The notes beneath the pieces are model-generated. The model made no database searches, was not told the DNA's origin, and was given only the letters and a program-made list of their open reading frames with translations. 64,000 bases of DNA. Source: Brevibacillus choshinensis (lineage in GTDB: Bacteria > Bacillota > Bacilli > Brevibacillales > Brevibacillaceae). Position 1 is the stretch's first letter; every line of letters begins with the position of its first letter. Of this stretch, positions 17,127 to 26,048 are shown in pieces. The translations under genes and the position numbers were made by a program. Location: the NCBI RefSeq assembly GCF_016811915.1, contig NZ_CP069127.1, positions 746,001 to 810,000 of the forward strand, written 5' to 3'.

Positions 17127-18605
17127 GTGAGCCGGCGACTTTCAGATATTCCAACAGGTTCAGTCGAGAGAGATGCTGCTGCGATTCAGGAGCTTCTCCA
17201 ATATAGCGACGACTTGCAAATTCAGGATTTCGGGCGGGATTGCGAACAAGTGAAGCTGATGTTTTTCGATACGTTGACAGACAGCCAGTCCATTCACGAA
17301 CAAGTTCTGCAGCCCATCCTTCAAAAACCGGGCGCTGCGATCGCGGACTGTTTGCCAGCCGCCTCGGTCAGCACCGTCCAAACGCTGAGCGAAGCGACTT
17401 CGTATTTGCTGAAGGGGTATGTGATCGTACTCCTTACCGGGCAGCAAGACATCGTATGCATCGCAGCCAAATCGAGCTTTACCCGTTCCGTTGATGAACC
17501 CGTGAATGAAAAGGTGGTTCGCGGAGCGCATGACGGTTTTATTGAAAATTTGAATGTGAATGTCCATCTGGTCCGGAAAATGATTGAAAATCGGCAATTA
17601 ACGGTCACGTATTATACCATCGGAAGGGAGACACAGACGCGGGTAGCCCTTCTATATATGAATAACCTGGCAAACAAACAGGTTGTCCAGGAGATGGAAA
17701 AACGAATTCAAGCCATCCATGCAGATAGCATATTAGGGACCAATTTTATCGAAGAGTATGTTGAAGACACTCCCTACTCCCCGTTTCCCCAGCTTCTCAG
17801 TACAGAGCGCCCTGACCGGGTCACGGCTAATCTGATGGAAGGTAGGGTGGCGTTATTAGCCAGCGGGGCTCCTACGGCTCTGATTTTTCCGGTGACGTTC
17901 TTCGCGTTTTACCAATCTCCAGATGACTACAATAGCCGCTGGTTTGCAGGGACATTTTTTCGTTTGATTCGATTGATCAGCTTTTTCATCGCTATTTCAT
18001 TTCCTGCCATTTACATCGCGACGGTTGCTTTTCGATTTGAAATTTTACCGAGCGACTTGATCATCGCGATCAAGCAATCGATCGATAAAGTTCCCTACCC
18101 GCCCTTGGTGGAAGCCTTCATCATGGAAATCACGATCGAACTGATTCGGGAAGCGGGGATTCGCTTGCCCTCGCCACTTGGGCAAACCATCGGCGTGATT
18201 GGCGGTATCGTGATCGGGCAAGCGGTGGTGCAGGCAAGCCTCGTCTCCAATATCATGGTCATCGTCGTGGCAATCACGGCGATAGCTGCCTATGTCGTCC
18301 CGTCCAATGAAATGGGCACAGCGGTTCGGCTGCTTCGGTTCGGATTCATGATCTCGGCAGCCACGCTCGGACTTTTGGGCATTGTATTGAGCTTTACGCT
18401 GCTACTTATTCACCTGTGCGCCCTAGAGTCCTTTGGCACACCTTATTTCGCGCCCCTTTCTACCGGTAAATGGAGGAATCTCAAAGATACGATAGTCCGC
18501 TTCCCGATGTGGAAAATGAGCAGCCGGCCCGTTGATGCAACTCCTCAAAGAAACACGCAAGAGACAATCTCTCGAGGGTGGCAACCAGATGATTCCAGAG
18601 AATAG
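17127..18605 (+). CDS. gerAA: GerA-type spore germinant receptor subunit A
   Basis: 492-residue GerA family protein: a soluble N-terminal half and a C-terminal half with about five membrane spans (TALIFPVTFFAFYQSPDDY, then PYPPLVEAFIMEITIELIREAGIRLPSPLGQTIGVIGGIVIG, read in parts). In spores it forms the ion-channel part of a nutrient receptor in the inner membrane. GTG 17127 with AAAGGGGGGG upstream is preferred over ATG 17085, which lacks a site. The B subunit gene overlaps its end by 17 nt. Which of the gerA paralogues it corresponds to cannot be decided. Confidence 0.9.
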   Translation: MSRRLSDIPTGSVERDAAAIQELLQYSDDLQIQDFGRDCEQVKLMFFDTLTDSQSIHEQVLQPILQKPGAAIADCLPAASVSTVQTLSEATSYLLKGYVIVLLTGQQDIVCIAAKSSFTRSVDEPVNEKVVRGAHDGFIENLNVNVHLVRKMIENRQLTVTYYTIGRETQTRVALLYMNNLANKQVVQEMEKRIQAIHADSILGTNFIEEYVEDTPYSPFPQLLSTERPDRVTANLMEGRVALLASGAPTALIFPVTFFAFYQSPDDYNSRWFAGTFFRLIRLISFFIAISFPAIYIATVAFRFEILPSDLIIAIKQSIDKVPYPPLVEAFIMEITIELIREAGIRLPSPLGQTIGVIGGIVIGQAVVQASLVSNIMVIVVAITAIAAYVVPSNEMGTAVRLLRFGFMISAATLGLLGIVLSFTLLLIHLCALESFGTPYFAPLSTGKWRNLKDTIVRFPMWKMSSRPVDATPQRNTQETISRGWQPDDSRE

Positions 18606-19686
18606 GAAAATTTCTCCCCTTCAACTCATGTTCGTCATCATCCAGAGCCAAGTAGGTGCAGGTATTCTTTCGCTGCCCTATCAGGTCCACCTTTCTGCTA
18701 AAGGAGATAGCTGGATATCCATGCTGCTCTCGGGAGTGCTCGTACAGATCCTGATTGTGGGGTACTGGATGCTGATGAGCAGAAATCCCGGTTCCACCCT
18801 GTTCCGTTTGACAACAGAACGGACAGGGGCCGTTTTCGGATTCCTCATCAATCTGTGCTACATCGGGTACTTTTTGTTCATCGCTACACTCATTCAGCTC
18901 AACTATTATGCCATCATCAGCAAATGGGCTTACCCCAACACGCCCAAATGGCTTTTGCTGGGGCTGATGTTTTTGGTCTCGGCTTACTTATGCAAGCAGA
19001 GCCTTCAGGTCATCGCTCGATTTTATATCCTCCTGAGCTTTTTGCTGATTCCCGTCATTATCTTGCTCATCCTCGCCATCTCAAAAGGACATTTGATCTA
19101 TTTGCTGCCAATTGGACAGGCAGGTCTCGGGAACATTTTCTTAGGGATAAAAAGCACCATTGTCGCCATGACCGGCTTTGAGGCGATATTCGTGCTGTTC
19201 CCGTATGTGCAAGGTTCCCCGAAAGTCATTTTGAAAAAGCTCATGGCGGCGAATCTCTTGGTCACGTTGTTGTACACGATGACTATTTTTGCTGCTATCA
19301 CGATTTTTAACTCGAAGCAGCTTATGCTCATCCCGGAGCCGGTTTTATATATGCTAAAGGCTCTGTCTTTCATTGTAATCGAGCGGTTGGAATTCATTTT
19401 TCTATCGTTTTGGATAACAAAAGTGATCAGCTCTTCCGCCATCTTCATTTTTTTAAGTGCTGTTGGAATTTCTCATATGCTGAAAAAACAAAGCCACACT
19501 CGTTTGGCGGTTCCGGTATCCATGATTCCTTTTGTCATAGCCCTGTGGGCGGACGATCCGTTTATCACGGACAAGATGGCGGACCTGCTAGTAGTGATCA
19601 GTCCTGTCATCTTCATCATCATTCCTGCCGTTCTGCTCGTGATTTCTTCTCTTCAAAAAGGAAAAGGGAGGCAAAAGACCGCATGA
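18589..19686 (+). CDS. gerAB: Spore germination permease, GerB type
   Basis: 365-residue APC-superfamily permease (endospore germination permease) with about ten membrane spans. It starts with SPLQLMFVIIQSQVGAGILSLP, the conserved first helix that lines the ligand site. The B subunit binds the germinant and signals to the A subunit. ATG 18589 lies inside the end of the A gene, with GAGGG about 10 nt upstream, suggesting translational coupling. It also overlaps the C subunit gene by ATGA. Confidence 0.9.
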   Translation: MIPENRKISPLQLMFVIIQSQVGAGILSLPYQVHLSAKGDSWISMLLSGVLVQILIVGYWMLMSRNPGSTLFRLTTERTGAVFGFLINLCYIGYFLFIATLIQLNYYAIISKWAYPNTPKWLLLGLMFLVSAYLCKQSLQVIARFYILLSFLLIPVIILLILAISKGHLIYLLPIGQAGLGNIFLGIKSTIVAMTGFEAIFVLFPYVQGSPKVILKKLMAANLLVTLLYTMTIFAAITIFNSKQLMLIPEPVLYMLKALSFIVIERLEFIFLSFWITKVISSSAIFIFLSAVGISHMLKKQSHTRLAVPVSMIPFVIALWADDPFITDKMADLLVVISPVIFIIIPAVLLVISSLQKGKGRQKTA

Positions 19687-20840
19687 AACCATCTTTGTTT
19701 GCAGCGGGTATCCTCGCTCTTCTCTTTCTCAGTGGATGTTGGGATCAACGAATATTAAAGGACAGAAACCTCATCATTTGCATAGGTAGAGACTTGGCGG
19801 AAGAGGGGAAAATTCAAAACTCCTTCGCATTGCTGACGCCAGCCATTAAGCAGACGAGCTCTCCTTCTTCATCGCAGCAACCAGGATCAGGAGCAGTGAG
19901 CGGAAAGCAAAAGAATGTGATTTCGGCGGTCGGAGATACGATCAACCAGACAGCGATGATGATGGACAGAAAAACATCGGAAACCGTAGATGATTCAAAA
20001 AATCAAGCCGTTCTGATTGGGGAGAAGCTGGCTAGACTGGATCTCTATTCGACACTGGACCTGCTGTACCGGGACCCCATGGGGGAATTAAAAGCGAAGG
20101 TTGCCGTTGTGAAAGGCGAGGCCAAACAGCTCATGGAGCATATCGCAGCAAGAGATCCTCTGGTCGGCTCCTACCTCGTCGAGCTGTTGGAAAGCCAGGT
20201 GGAAAGACGAATCATACCGGAGGCGACACTCCAATCCATCTATCCATCCCTGCTCGAACACGGAGAGGACCTGATTATTCCATACCTGGGCCTAGTCGAT
20301 GGGGAACCTGCCGTCATTGGGAGCGTTCTGACTCATGACAAAAAAATGACAGGGACGCTGACTCCGGATGAGTCGCTTCTCAGCATGATGTTTTCAAAAT
20401 TCGACCTGAAGGGAGCGAGAATCAATCAAAGAATCGGCGGGGATGAAAAGCTGCGCACGCTAGGCTACATCAGTTTCCTGGTGGGAAATGTGAAGAGAAA
20501 AATGGATGTAAAAGTGGAGAGTTCTTCCTCTCAGAGCATCATCGTTGACTTGCATGCAAAGCTAAAGGTTACCGTTGTCGAGTATCCGCATAACCAGTTG
20601 AACACCGAAGCCAAATTCAATGAACTGAATCGAAAATTATCAAATCAATTAACGAAGGACGCAGAAAAAGTGTTGCACAAGCTGCAGGAAGCCAGATGCG
20701 ATTTCTATGGGGTAGGCCGTCAGATCATGGCTTTTCATCCGGAAACCTGGAAGAAGCTGGACTGGGACAAGGACTTTTCACGCATTAGCTTTCGCCCCCG
20801 GGTGGAGGTAGAGATCAAAGGGACCGGTCTGATTCATTAA
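19683..20840 (+). CDS. gerAC: Spore germination lipoprotein, GerC type
   Basis: 385-residue GerC family lipoprotein with lipobox LSGC (Cys19) directly followed by WDQRILKDRNL, the typical GerC opening. Late segments LDWDKDFSRISFRPRVEVEIKGTG match the family C-terminus. It completes the A-B-C receptor operon, coupled through the ATGA overlap with the B gene. Spore-specific transcription would be expected, but I could not point to a clear forespore promoter. Confidence 0.9.
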   Translation: MKPSLFAAGILALLFLSGCWDQRILKDRNLIICIGRDLAEEGKIQNSFALLTPAIKQTSSPSSSQQPGSGAVSGKQKNVISAVGDTINQTAMMMDRKTSETVDDSKNQAVLIGEKLARLDLYSTLDLLYRDPMGELKAKVAVVKGEAKQLMEHIAARDPLVGSYLVELLESQVERRIIPEATLQSIYPSLLEHGEDLIIPYLGLVDGEPAVIGSVLTHDKKMTGTLTPDESLLSMMFSKFDLKGARINQRIGGDEKLRTLGYISFLVGNVKRKMDVKVESSSSQSIIVDLHAKLKVTVVEYPHNQLNTEAKFNELNRKLSNQLTKDAEKVLHKLQEARCDFYGVGRQIMAFHPETWKKLDWDKDFSRISFRPRVEVEIKGTGLIH

Positions 20841-20851
20841 AAAAACATCCG

Positions 20852-20879
20852 TTGACAATGGTGCAGCCGGGATGATAAA
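20852..20879 (+). promoter_or_regulatory. Sigma-A promoter for the exporter leader
   Basis: TTGACA at 20852-20857 and GATAAA at 20874-20879 with 16-nt spacing, about 55 nt ahead of the leader peptide. Confidence 0.6.
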
Positions 20880-20933
20880 GTTCAGAATGTATCAATTGGA
20901 AATATCCAACAATTTTAGGAAGGTGGGGTTGTC

Positions 20934-21008
20934 ATGAATTTGTTGAATGATCGTCGCAGACAAAATCACATACATGACGTAACCACACCATATGGGCAAG
21001 TCGAGTAG
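20934..21008 (+). CDS. 24-residue leader peptide upstream of the bmrCD-like genes
   Basis: Short frame starting MNLLNDRRRQNHIHDV and ending GQVE-stop, with a strong site AGGAAGGTGGGG just before ATG 20934. It lies between a promoter and two intrinsic terminators in front of the ABC exporter. Its codons 16-19 carry GTAACC and CCAT, which can pair with the first terminator's 5' arm. In B. subtilis, bmrCD is controlled by ribosome-mediated attenuation at the small upstream ORF bmrB, so a similar role is inferred. I do not recognise the peptide sequence itself. Confidence 0.65.
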   Translation: MNLLNDRRRQNHIHDVTTPYGQVE

Positions 21009-21043
21009 ATTTTTATCTCCACGCACATCATGGCGCAGGTTAC
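20979..21043 (+). promoter_or_regulatory. Predicted antiterminator in the exporter leader
   Basis: GTAACC-ACA-CCAT (20979-20991) can pair with ATGG-CGCA-GGTTAC (21030-21043): 6 + 4 bp around a small internal loop. The right arm is shared with the terminator at 21033-21067, so the two structures exclude each other. A ribosome stalled early in the leader peptide would leave the left arm free. Confidence 0.6.
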
Positions 21044-21067
21044 CTGTCTTCGTAACCGGCGCTTTTT
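21033..21067 (+). terminator. Attenuator terminator 1 upstream of bmrC
   Basis: GCGC-A-GGTTAC, 8-nt loop, GTAACC-G-GCGC, then five T. Ten base pairs with one mismatch, located 25 nt after the leader-peptide stop codon and before bmrC, so it must be read through for exporter expression. Confidence 0.8.
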
Positions 21068-21083
21068 CTATTTGCAATAGAAG

Positions 21084-21120
21084 AAAAGGCAGATTGCTTG
21101 CGAGCGATGTGCCTTTTTTT
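21084..21120 (+). terminator. Attenuator terminator 2 upstream of bmrC
   Basis: AAAAGGCA-G-ATTGCT, loop TGCG, AGCGAT-G-TGCCTTTT followed by more T. A 14-bp stem with a single mismatch, ending about 33 nt before the bmrC ribosome-binding site. GCAAT at 21074-21078 could compete for ATTGC in its 5' arm. Confidence 0.8.
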
Positions 21121-21170
21121 GTTCATCAGGTCCGAAGTCAGTGCGCTACAAAAGAAGGGGGGTGCAGCGG

Positions 21171-22922
21171 ATGTTCGCGGTTTTAGCAAAACTGAATTGG
21201 TTTTTTCGAGAGCATAGAAAGCAATATGTAGTCGCGATTACGCTGTTGATCGTCGGAGGCATCCTGGAGGTGATTCCGCCCAAGATCATCGGGGTGGCGA
21301 TCGATGAGCTTCAGCTGGGAACCATGACGGCGGAGCGGATGTTTCAGATCATTCTGTTTTATGCGGTCTTGACCGTTGTTCTCTATCTGGTCAATCTCGT
21401 CTGGGTGAACAAACTGTTTGGTGGAGCGTACCTGGCAGAGCGGACACTGCGTTCCAAGCTGATGACGCAATTCCTCAAGATGACGCCAACGTTTTATCAG
21501 AAGAATCGCACAGGAGACCTAATGGCCCGCGCGACGAACGACCTGAAGGCCGTGTCGATGACGACGGGCTTCGGCATTCTGACCTTGGTGGACTCGGTCA
21601 GCTTTACCAGTGTGATTATTTTGACGATGGGCTTTTTGGTCAGCTGGAAATTGACGATTGCTTCCATCCTGCCGCTGCCCTTGATGGCTTACGCGATCAA
21701 TCGGTACGGCAAGAAAATTCACGAGCGTTTTTCACTGGCGCAGGATGCCTTTGGTGAGCTGAATGACCAGGTGCTAGAGTCGGTCGCCGGCGTCAGGGTC
21801 GTCCGCGCCTATGTCCAGGAGACAGCAGATGAGGGACGATTTCGTGCAAAGACGGACGAGGTGTACGAAAAGAATATCGCGGTGGCCAAGGTCGATTCCC
21901 TCATCGAGCCTACTGTGAAAATTCTCGTAGGGATCTGTTACATGATCGGCTTGATCTACGGTGGATATCTGGTCTTTCACCAGGAGCTGACACTCGGGGA
22001 GCTGGTCTCCTTCAACGTTTACCTGGGGATGCTCATCTGGCCGATGTTCGCGATCGGGGAGCTGATCAACGTCATGCAGCGGGGCAGTGCATCACTCGAT
22101 CGGGTCAACGAGACGCTGGCGTATCAGGCAGACGTGACGGATCACGAACAGCCCGAGCGACCGGCGATCCCAGAGATGATTCATTTTGATGGTGTGACCT
22201 TTCGCTATCCATCCGCCCATGTCGATTCTCTCAAGGACGTCTCGTTTACGCTTGAGCGAGGGGAGGAGCTGGGGATCGTAGGAAGGACCGGAAGCGGCAA
22301 AACCACGCTGGTACGCCAGCTGTTGCGGGAATACCCACTGGGGGCGGGGATGGTCACAATCTCGGGCATTCCATTGGAGCAGATTGCGCTCGATCAGCTC
22401 AAGCACTGGATCGGCTATGTGCCCCAGGAACAGATCCTGTTCTCCAAAACGGTACGGGAAAATGTGCTCTTCGGCAGCAAAGACGGGACAGAGGAAGAGC
22501 TGCATGAGGCATTGCGCCTAGCCGCTTTCGCTCGCGACGTCCAATTTTTGCCGGAAGGGGTGGAAACTGTCGTCGGGGAGAGGGGAGTCGCGCTCTCTGG
22601 AGGACAAAAACAGCGGGTATCGATCGCACGGGCTTTGCTGGTTCAGCCGGAAATCCTGATTCTCGACGATGCCATGTCGGCAGTTGACGGCAAGACAGAG
22701 GCGGAGATGATCGCCAATATCCGGCGTGAGCGTGCCGGAAAGACCACGATCATCACGACCCACCGTTTGTCTGCCGTAAAGCATGCCGATTGGGTGCTGG
22801 TCCTCGATGAAGGGCAAATCGTCGAAGAAGGAACGCATGAGCAGCTCCTCGAACGAGGCGGTTGGTACAAGGAGCAATACATGAGACAACAGATGGAAGC
22901 ACAATGGACGGAGGGCGAGTGA
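21171..22922 (+). CDS. bmrC: Heterodimeric multidrug ABC exporter, BmrC-like subunit
   Basis: 583-residue half-transporter (six spans, then ATPase), nearly the size of B. subtilis BmrC/YheI. Walker A GRTGSGKTT near residue 371, signature LSGGQKQR near 475 and Walker B ILILDDAMSAVD near 495. The residue after the Walker B Asp is Asp instead of the catalytic Glu, the degenerate site typical of this subunit. ATG 21171 follows AGAAGGGGGG. The partner gene starts 4 nt after the stop. Expression is probably gated by the upstream leader peptide and terminators. Confidence 0.9.
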   Translation: MFAVLAKLNWFFREHRKQYVVAITLLIVGGILEVIPPKIIGVAIDELQLGTMTAERMFQIILFYAVLTVVLYLVNLVWVNKLFGGAYLAERTLRSKLMTQFLKMTPTFYQKNRTGDLMARATNDLKAVSMTTGFGILTLVDSVSFTSVIILTMGFLVSWKLTIASILPLPLMAYAINRYGKKIHERFSLAQDAFGELNDQVLESVAGVRVVRAYVQETADEGRFRAKTDEVYEKNIAVAKVDSLIEPTVKILVGICYMIGLIYGGYLVFHQELTLGELVSFNVYLGMLIWPMFAIGELINVMQRGSASLDRVNETLAYQADVTDHEQPERPAIPEMIHFDGVTFRYPSAHVDSLKDVSFTLERGEELGIVGRTGSGKTTLVRQLLREYPLGAGMVTISGIPLEQIALDQLKHWIGYVPQEQILFSKTVRENVLFGSKDGTEEELHEALRLAAFARDVQFLPEGVETVVGERGVALSGGQKQRVSIARALLVQPEILILDDAMSAVDGKTEAEMIANIRRERAGKTTIITTHRLSAVKHADWVLVLDEGQIVEEGTHEQLLERGGWYKEQYMRQQMEAQWTEGE

Positions 22923-22926
22923 TTCC

Positions 22927-24960
22927 ATGTCGACAGGAAAGCGGTTATTTTATTACGCGGCGATTTTCAAGAAAACAATCCTTTTGGGCCTGCTGATGCT
23001 ATCCATCGCGGTAGCCGCAGAGCTGACGGGTCCCTTCCTCGCGAAAAAGATGATCGATACCCACATCCTTGGGATCGAGCTTCCGTGGTATGAGACAAAC
23101 AAGCGTGACGACTCTGCCATGTATCAAGGGAAGTGGTACACCCGCCAAGACCATCTGGCAGAAGGGGAACGGAATGGTGCCCAAGTACGTGTGCTCCAAG
23201 TCGGGCGGGCCTATTACTTTATCGACCAACCGATCGTTGCAGATGGCAAGCGTGAGTTCCGGAATGGGACACTCACCATCTCGCATGATTCCGGGAAGGA
23301 TGTCTATCCGGCACAAATGCTGACCAGTCAGGAGGTCTTTGGCTTCTTTCGTCCGGAGACCAGAGGCTTGCTGATGCTCGCCGGCCTCTATATGGGGCTG
23401 CTCGCGATGGCGTCCCTTTTTCATTACGGACAAAAGTTCATGCTGCAGAAATCTGCCAACCAGGTGATACGAAAGCTGCGGGTAGATGTGTTTGCGCATA
23501 TCCAGCGCTTGCCGATTCCTTATTTCGACAAACTTCCCGCTGGAAAAGTGGTCGCCCGTGTCACCAACGATACGGAGGCAGTGCGCGAGCTCTTTTCCAA
23601 GGTGCTCGATCAGTTCTTCAGCAGCTGCATTTATTTGGTGGGTATCTTCATCGCATTGTTCTTGCTCGATGTAAAGCTCGCTTTGGTGTGTCTCGCCATC
23701 CTGCCGATCATGGTCGTTTGGGTCATTCTCTATCGGAAGTACGCTGCCGTCTACAATCATGTCATCCGTAGAAGGCTCAGTGACATCAACGCCATGATCA
23801 ACGAGTCCATCCAAGGAATGGCCATCATTCAGGCGTTTCGCAGAGAAAAGGAAACCAAGCGGGAATTTGACGAGCTCAATGAAGAGATCTTCACTTACCA
23901 GAAAAAGATGCAGTTTTTCAACTCGGTGGCTTCCTTCAATCTGGTGCATTTTTTGCGCAATCTCGCTTTCATCCTATTCATCTGGTATGTGGGTGGAGCA
24001 TCGGAGGGGATCGGAAGCCTGTTTACGCTTGGTGTCTTGTACGCCTTTGTCGACTATCTCAACCGACTGTTTCAGCCGATCACTCAAATCGTCAACCAGT
24101 TGTCCTTGCTGGAGCAGGCACGGGTAGCGGCAGAGCGGGTATTCGAACTGATCGATGAGGAAGGGATTCCCGTCGATCCGGGGAAAATTCCTTGCTATCA
24201 GGGGAATGTCCGCTTTGAAAATGTCACGTTTGCGTACCAGGCAGACCGATACGTGCTGCGCCAGGTTTCATTCGAGGCGTGGCCGGGAGAAACGGTCGCG
24301 CTGGTCGGACATACAGGCTCGGGGAAAAGCTCCATCATCAATCTGCTGTTCCGCTTTTACGATATCAGTGACGGGGCGATTCTGATCGACGGGAAAAATG
24401 TGCAGGACATGACGAAGCAGCAGGTACGACAGCATATGGGGATCGTCCTGCAGGACCCGTTTTTGTTTACGGGGACGATTCTTTCCAATGTGACCCTGTC
24501 CGACCCGTCGATTTCGCGGGAAAAGGCGGAAAAAGCGCTGCGGGATGTTGGGGCAGAGCAGCTTCTGCGCACACTGCCGAAAGGCTTTGACGAGCCCGTC
24601 ATGGAGAAAGGAAGCACCCTTTCCGCGGGTCAACGCCAGCTCATTTCGTTTGCACGAGCCCTTGCCTTTGACCCCGCAATACTCGTGCTGGATGAAGCCA
24701 CGGCAAGCATCGACACCGAGACGGAGGGCATCATCCAAGAGGCGCTTGAGGTCTTGAAAAAAGGCAGGACTACGTTCATCATCGCTCATCGGCTGTCGAC
24801 GATCAAAAATGCGGATCAGATTCTCGTCTTGGATCGGGGAACCATCGTAGAACGTGGCAAGCACGACGATCTGATGGAGAAGAGAGGAAAGTATTTTCAA
24901 ATGTATCAACTGCAGCAAGGGGAACGTTCATCGAATGGCGCAGTGCTGTCAGCGCCGTGA
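22927..24960 (+). CDS. bmrD: Heterodimeric multidrug ABC exporter, BmrD-like subunit
   Basis: 677-residue half-transporter close to BmrD/YheH in length. Between the first two spans it has about 100 extra residues (from DTHILGIELPWYETNK onward), the extracellular domain typical of BmrD. Walker A GHTGSGKSS, signature LSAGQRQL and Walker B ILVLDEATASID with the catalytic Glu, so this subunit supplies the intact catalytic site. The ATG is coupled to the bmrC stop with GGAGGGCGAG ahead. The pair should export amphipathic drugs or antibiotics. Confidence 0.92.
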   Translation: MSTGKRLFYYAAIFKKTILLGLLMLSIAVAAELTGPFLAKKMIDTHILGIELPWYETNKRDDSAMYQGKWYTRQDHLAEGERNGAQVRVLQVGRAYYFIDQPIVADGKREFRNGTLTISHDSGKDVYPAQMLTSQEVFGFFRPETRGLLMLAGLYMGLLAMASLFHYGQKFMLQKSANQVIRKLRVDVFAHIQRLPIPYFDKLPAGKVVARVTNDTEAVRELFSKVLDQFFSSCIYLVGIFIALFLLDVKLALVCLAILPIMVVWVILYRKYAAVYNHVIRRRLSDINAMINESIQGMAIIQAFRREKETKREFDELNEEIFTYQKKMQFFNSVASFNLVHFLRNLAFILFIWYVGGASEGIGSLFTLGVLYAFVDYLNRLFQPITQIVNQLSLLEQARVAAERVFELIDEEGIPVDPGKIPCYQGNVRFENVTFAYQADRYVLRQVSFEAWPGETVALVGHTGSGKSSIINLLFRFYDISDGAILIDGKNVQDMTKQQVRQHMGIVLQDPFLFTGTILSNVTLSDPSISREKAEKALRDVGAEQLLRTLPKGFDEPVMEKGSTLSAGQRQLISFARALAFDPAILVLDEATASIDTETEGIIQEALEVLKKGRTTFIIAHRLSTIKNADQILVLDRGTIVERGKHDDLMEKRGKYFQMYQLQQGERSSNGAVLSAP

Positions 24961-24966
24961 GCCCGT

Positions 24967-25018
24967 AAAAAGCCGAGGAAAACTTGGGGATGCTCTCCCT
25001 TGTTTTCACGGCTTTTTT
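24967..25018 (+). terminator. Intrinsic terminator of the bmrCD operon
   Basis: AAAAAGCCG pairs with CGGCTTTTTT, with AAAAC/GTTTT and GGG/CCC extending the stem inward. Confidence 0.75.
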
Positions 25019-25247
25019 CGTTCCAAGAAACGGGGATCCTTTTTTTGCCAAGAATGCTAAACGGATTATCAGATTTGAAAAGGGCATGAGCTTCGTTTGT
25101 GACTGAATATTCCACCAAAAGTCATATTCAAGATTGACAATTTTTAGGCGAGGCGAAATGCGGAAAAAGGCGGTATGACGGGAAAAATCGCTTTGGCATG
25201 TTGCTTGCTATATACGTTCGAGCAAGAAGGGAGGGACTTGTGCAGAA

Positions 25248-26030
25248 ATGACTTCGATTCAAGTGATTCTCGCGATCGTTTCCGGTGGGATTGTCGGATT
25301 TGTTTTAGGTTTGCTTGGTGGGGGCGGTTCGATTTTGGCAACTCCTCTTTTGCTTTACATAGTTGGAGTTCAGGACCCGCATGTCGTAATAGGAACCTCG
25401 GCATTCGCGGTTGCGGTAAATGCTTACATCAATTTCATTCCCCACGCGAAGGCCGGTCATGTCCGATGGAAAGCAGCAGCCTGTTTCGCCATTCTCGGTT
25501 CGATTGGAGCTTTTTTCGGGTCATTTGTCGGCAAGTTGATACCTGGAAAGCAACTGTTATTTTTCTTTGCGGTTTTCATGATTGTCATGGCTGTCCGAAT
25601 GTCCATGCCCAAGAAAAAGAGTGAGGAAACGGTTGACGCAGGCGCTCAGGTTCGTTTTCTGCGAGTTGCTGTCATCGCTCTTGCGGTGGGGGCGCTGTCC
25701 GGATTCTTTGGAATTGGGGGAGGCTTCCTCATTGTTCCTGGACTGATGTTCGCAACAAAGATGCCAATGATTGCAGCCATCGGCTCATCATTGCTTTCGG
25801 TAGGGACTATTGGTATGACAACGGCAATGAATTACAGTCTGTCCGGGCTGGTGAACTGGTGGGTAGTGCTGGCGTTTGTCGGCGGAGGAATGATCGGCGG
25901 GTTAGCAGGCTTTTTCCTCGCCAATCGGTTAAGCCAACAGCGACGGGTACTCCAATATTTGTTCTCCGGGGTCGTGATGGCAGTAGCCATTTACATGCTG
26001 TTCATCAATGCAGAAGCCTTGAATTTGTGA
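25248..26030 (+). CDS. TauE/SafE-family sulfite/organosulfur exporter
   Basis: 260-residue membrane protein with the duplicated glycine-rich helices of the TauE/SafE family: GGIVGFVLGLLGGGGSILATPLL near the start and GALSGFFGIGGGFLIVPGL in the middle. Such proteins move sulfite or sulfonate-type anions. The ATG has GGAGGG about 12 nt upstream. The next genes encode a sulfide:quinone oxidoreductase and a persulfide dioxygenase-like protein, which supports export of sulfite or thiosulfate produced by sulfide oxidation. Confidence 0.85.
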   Translation: MTSIQVILAIVSGGIVGFVLGLLGGGGSILATPLLLYIVGVQDPHVVIGTSAFAVAVNAYINFIPHAKAGHVRWKAAACFAILGSIGAFFGSFVGKLIPGKQLLFFFAVFMIVMAVRMSMPKKKSEETVDAGAQVRFLRVAVIALAVGALSGFFGIGGGFLIVPGLMFATKMPMIAAIGSSLLSVGTIGMTTAMNYSLSGLVNWWVVLAFVGGGMIGGLAGFFLANRLSQQRRVLQYLFSGVVMAVAIYMLFINAEALNL

Positions 26031-26048
26031 AGGTCACTTTGAATAGAG

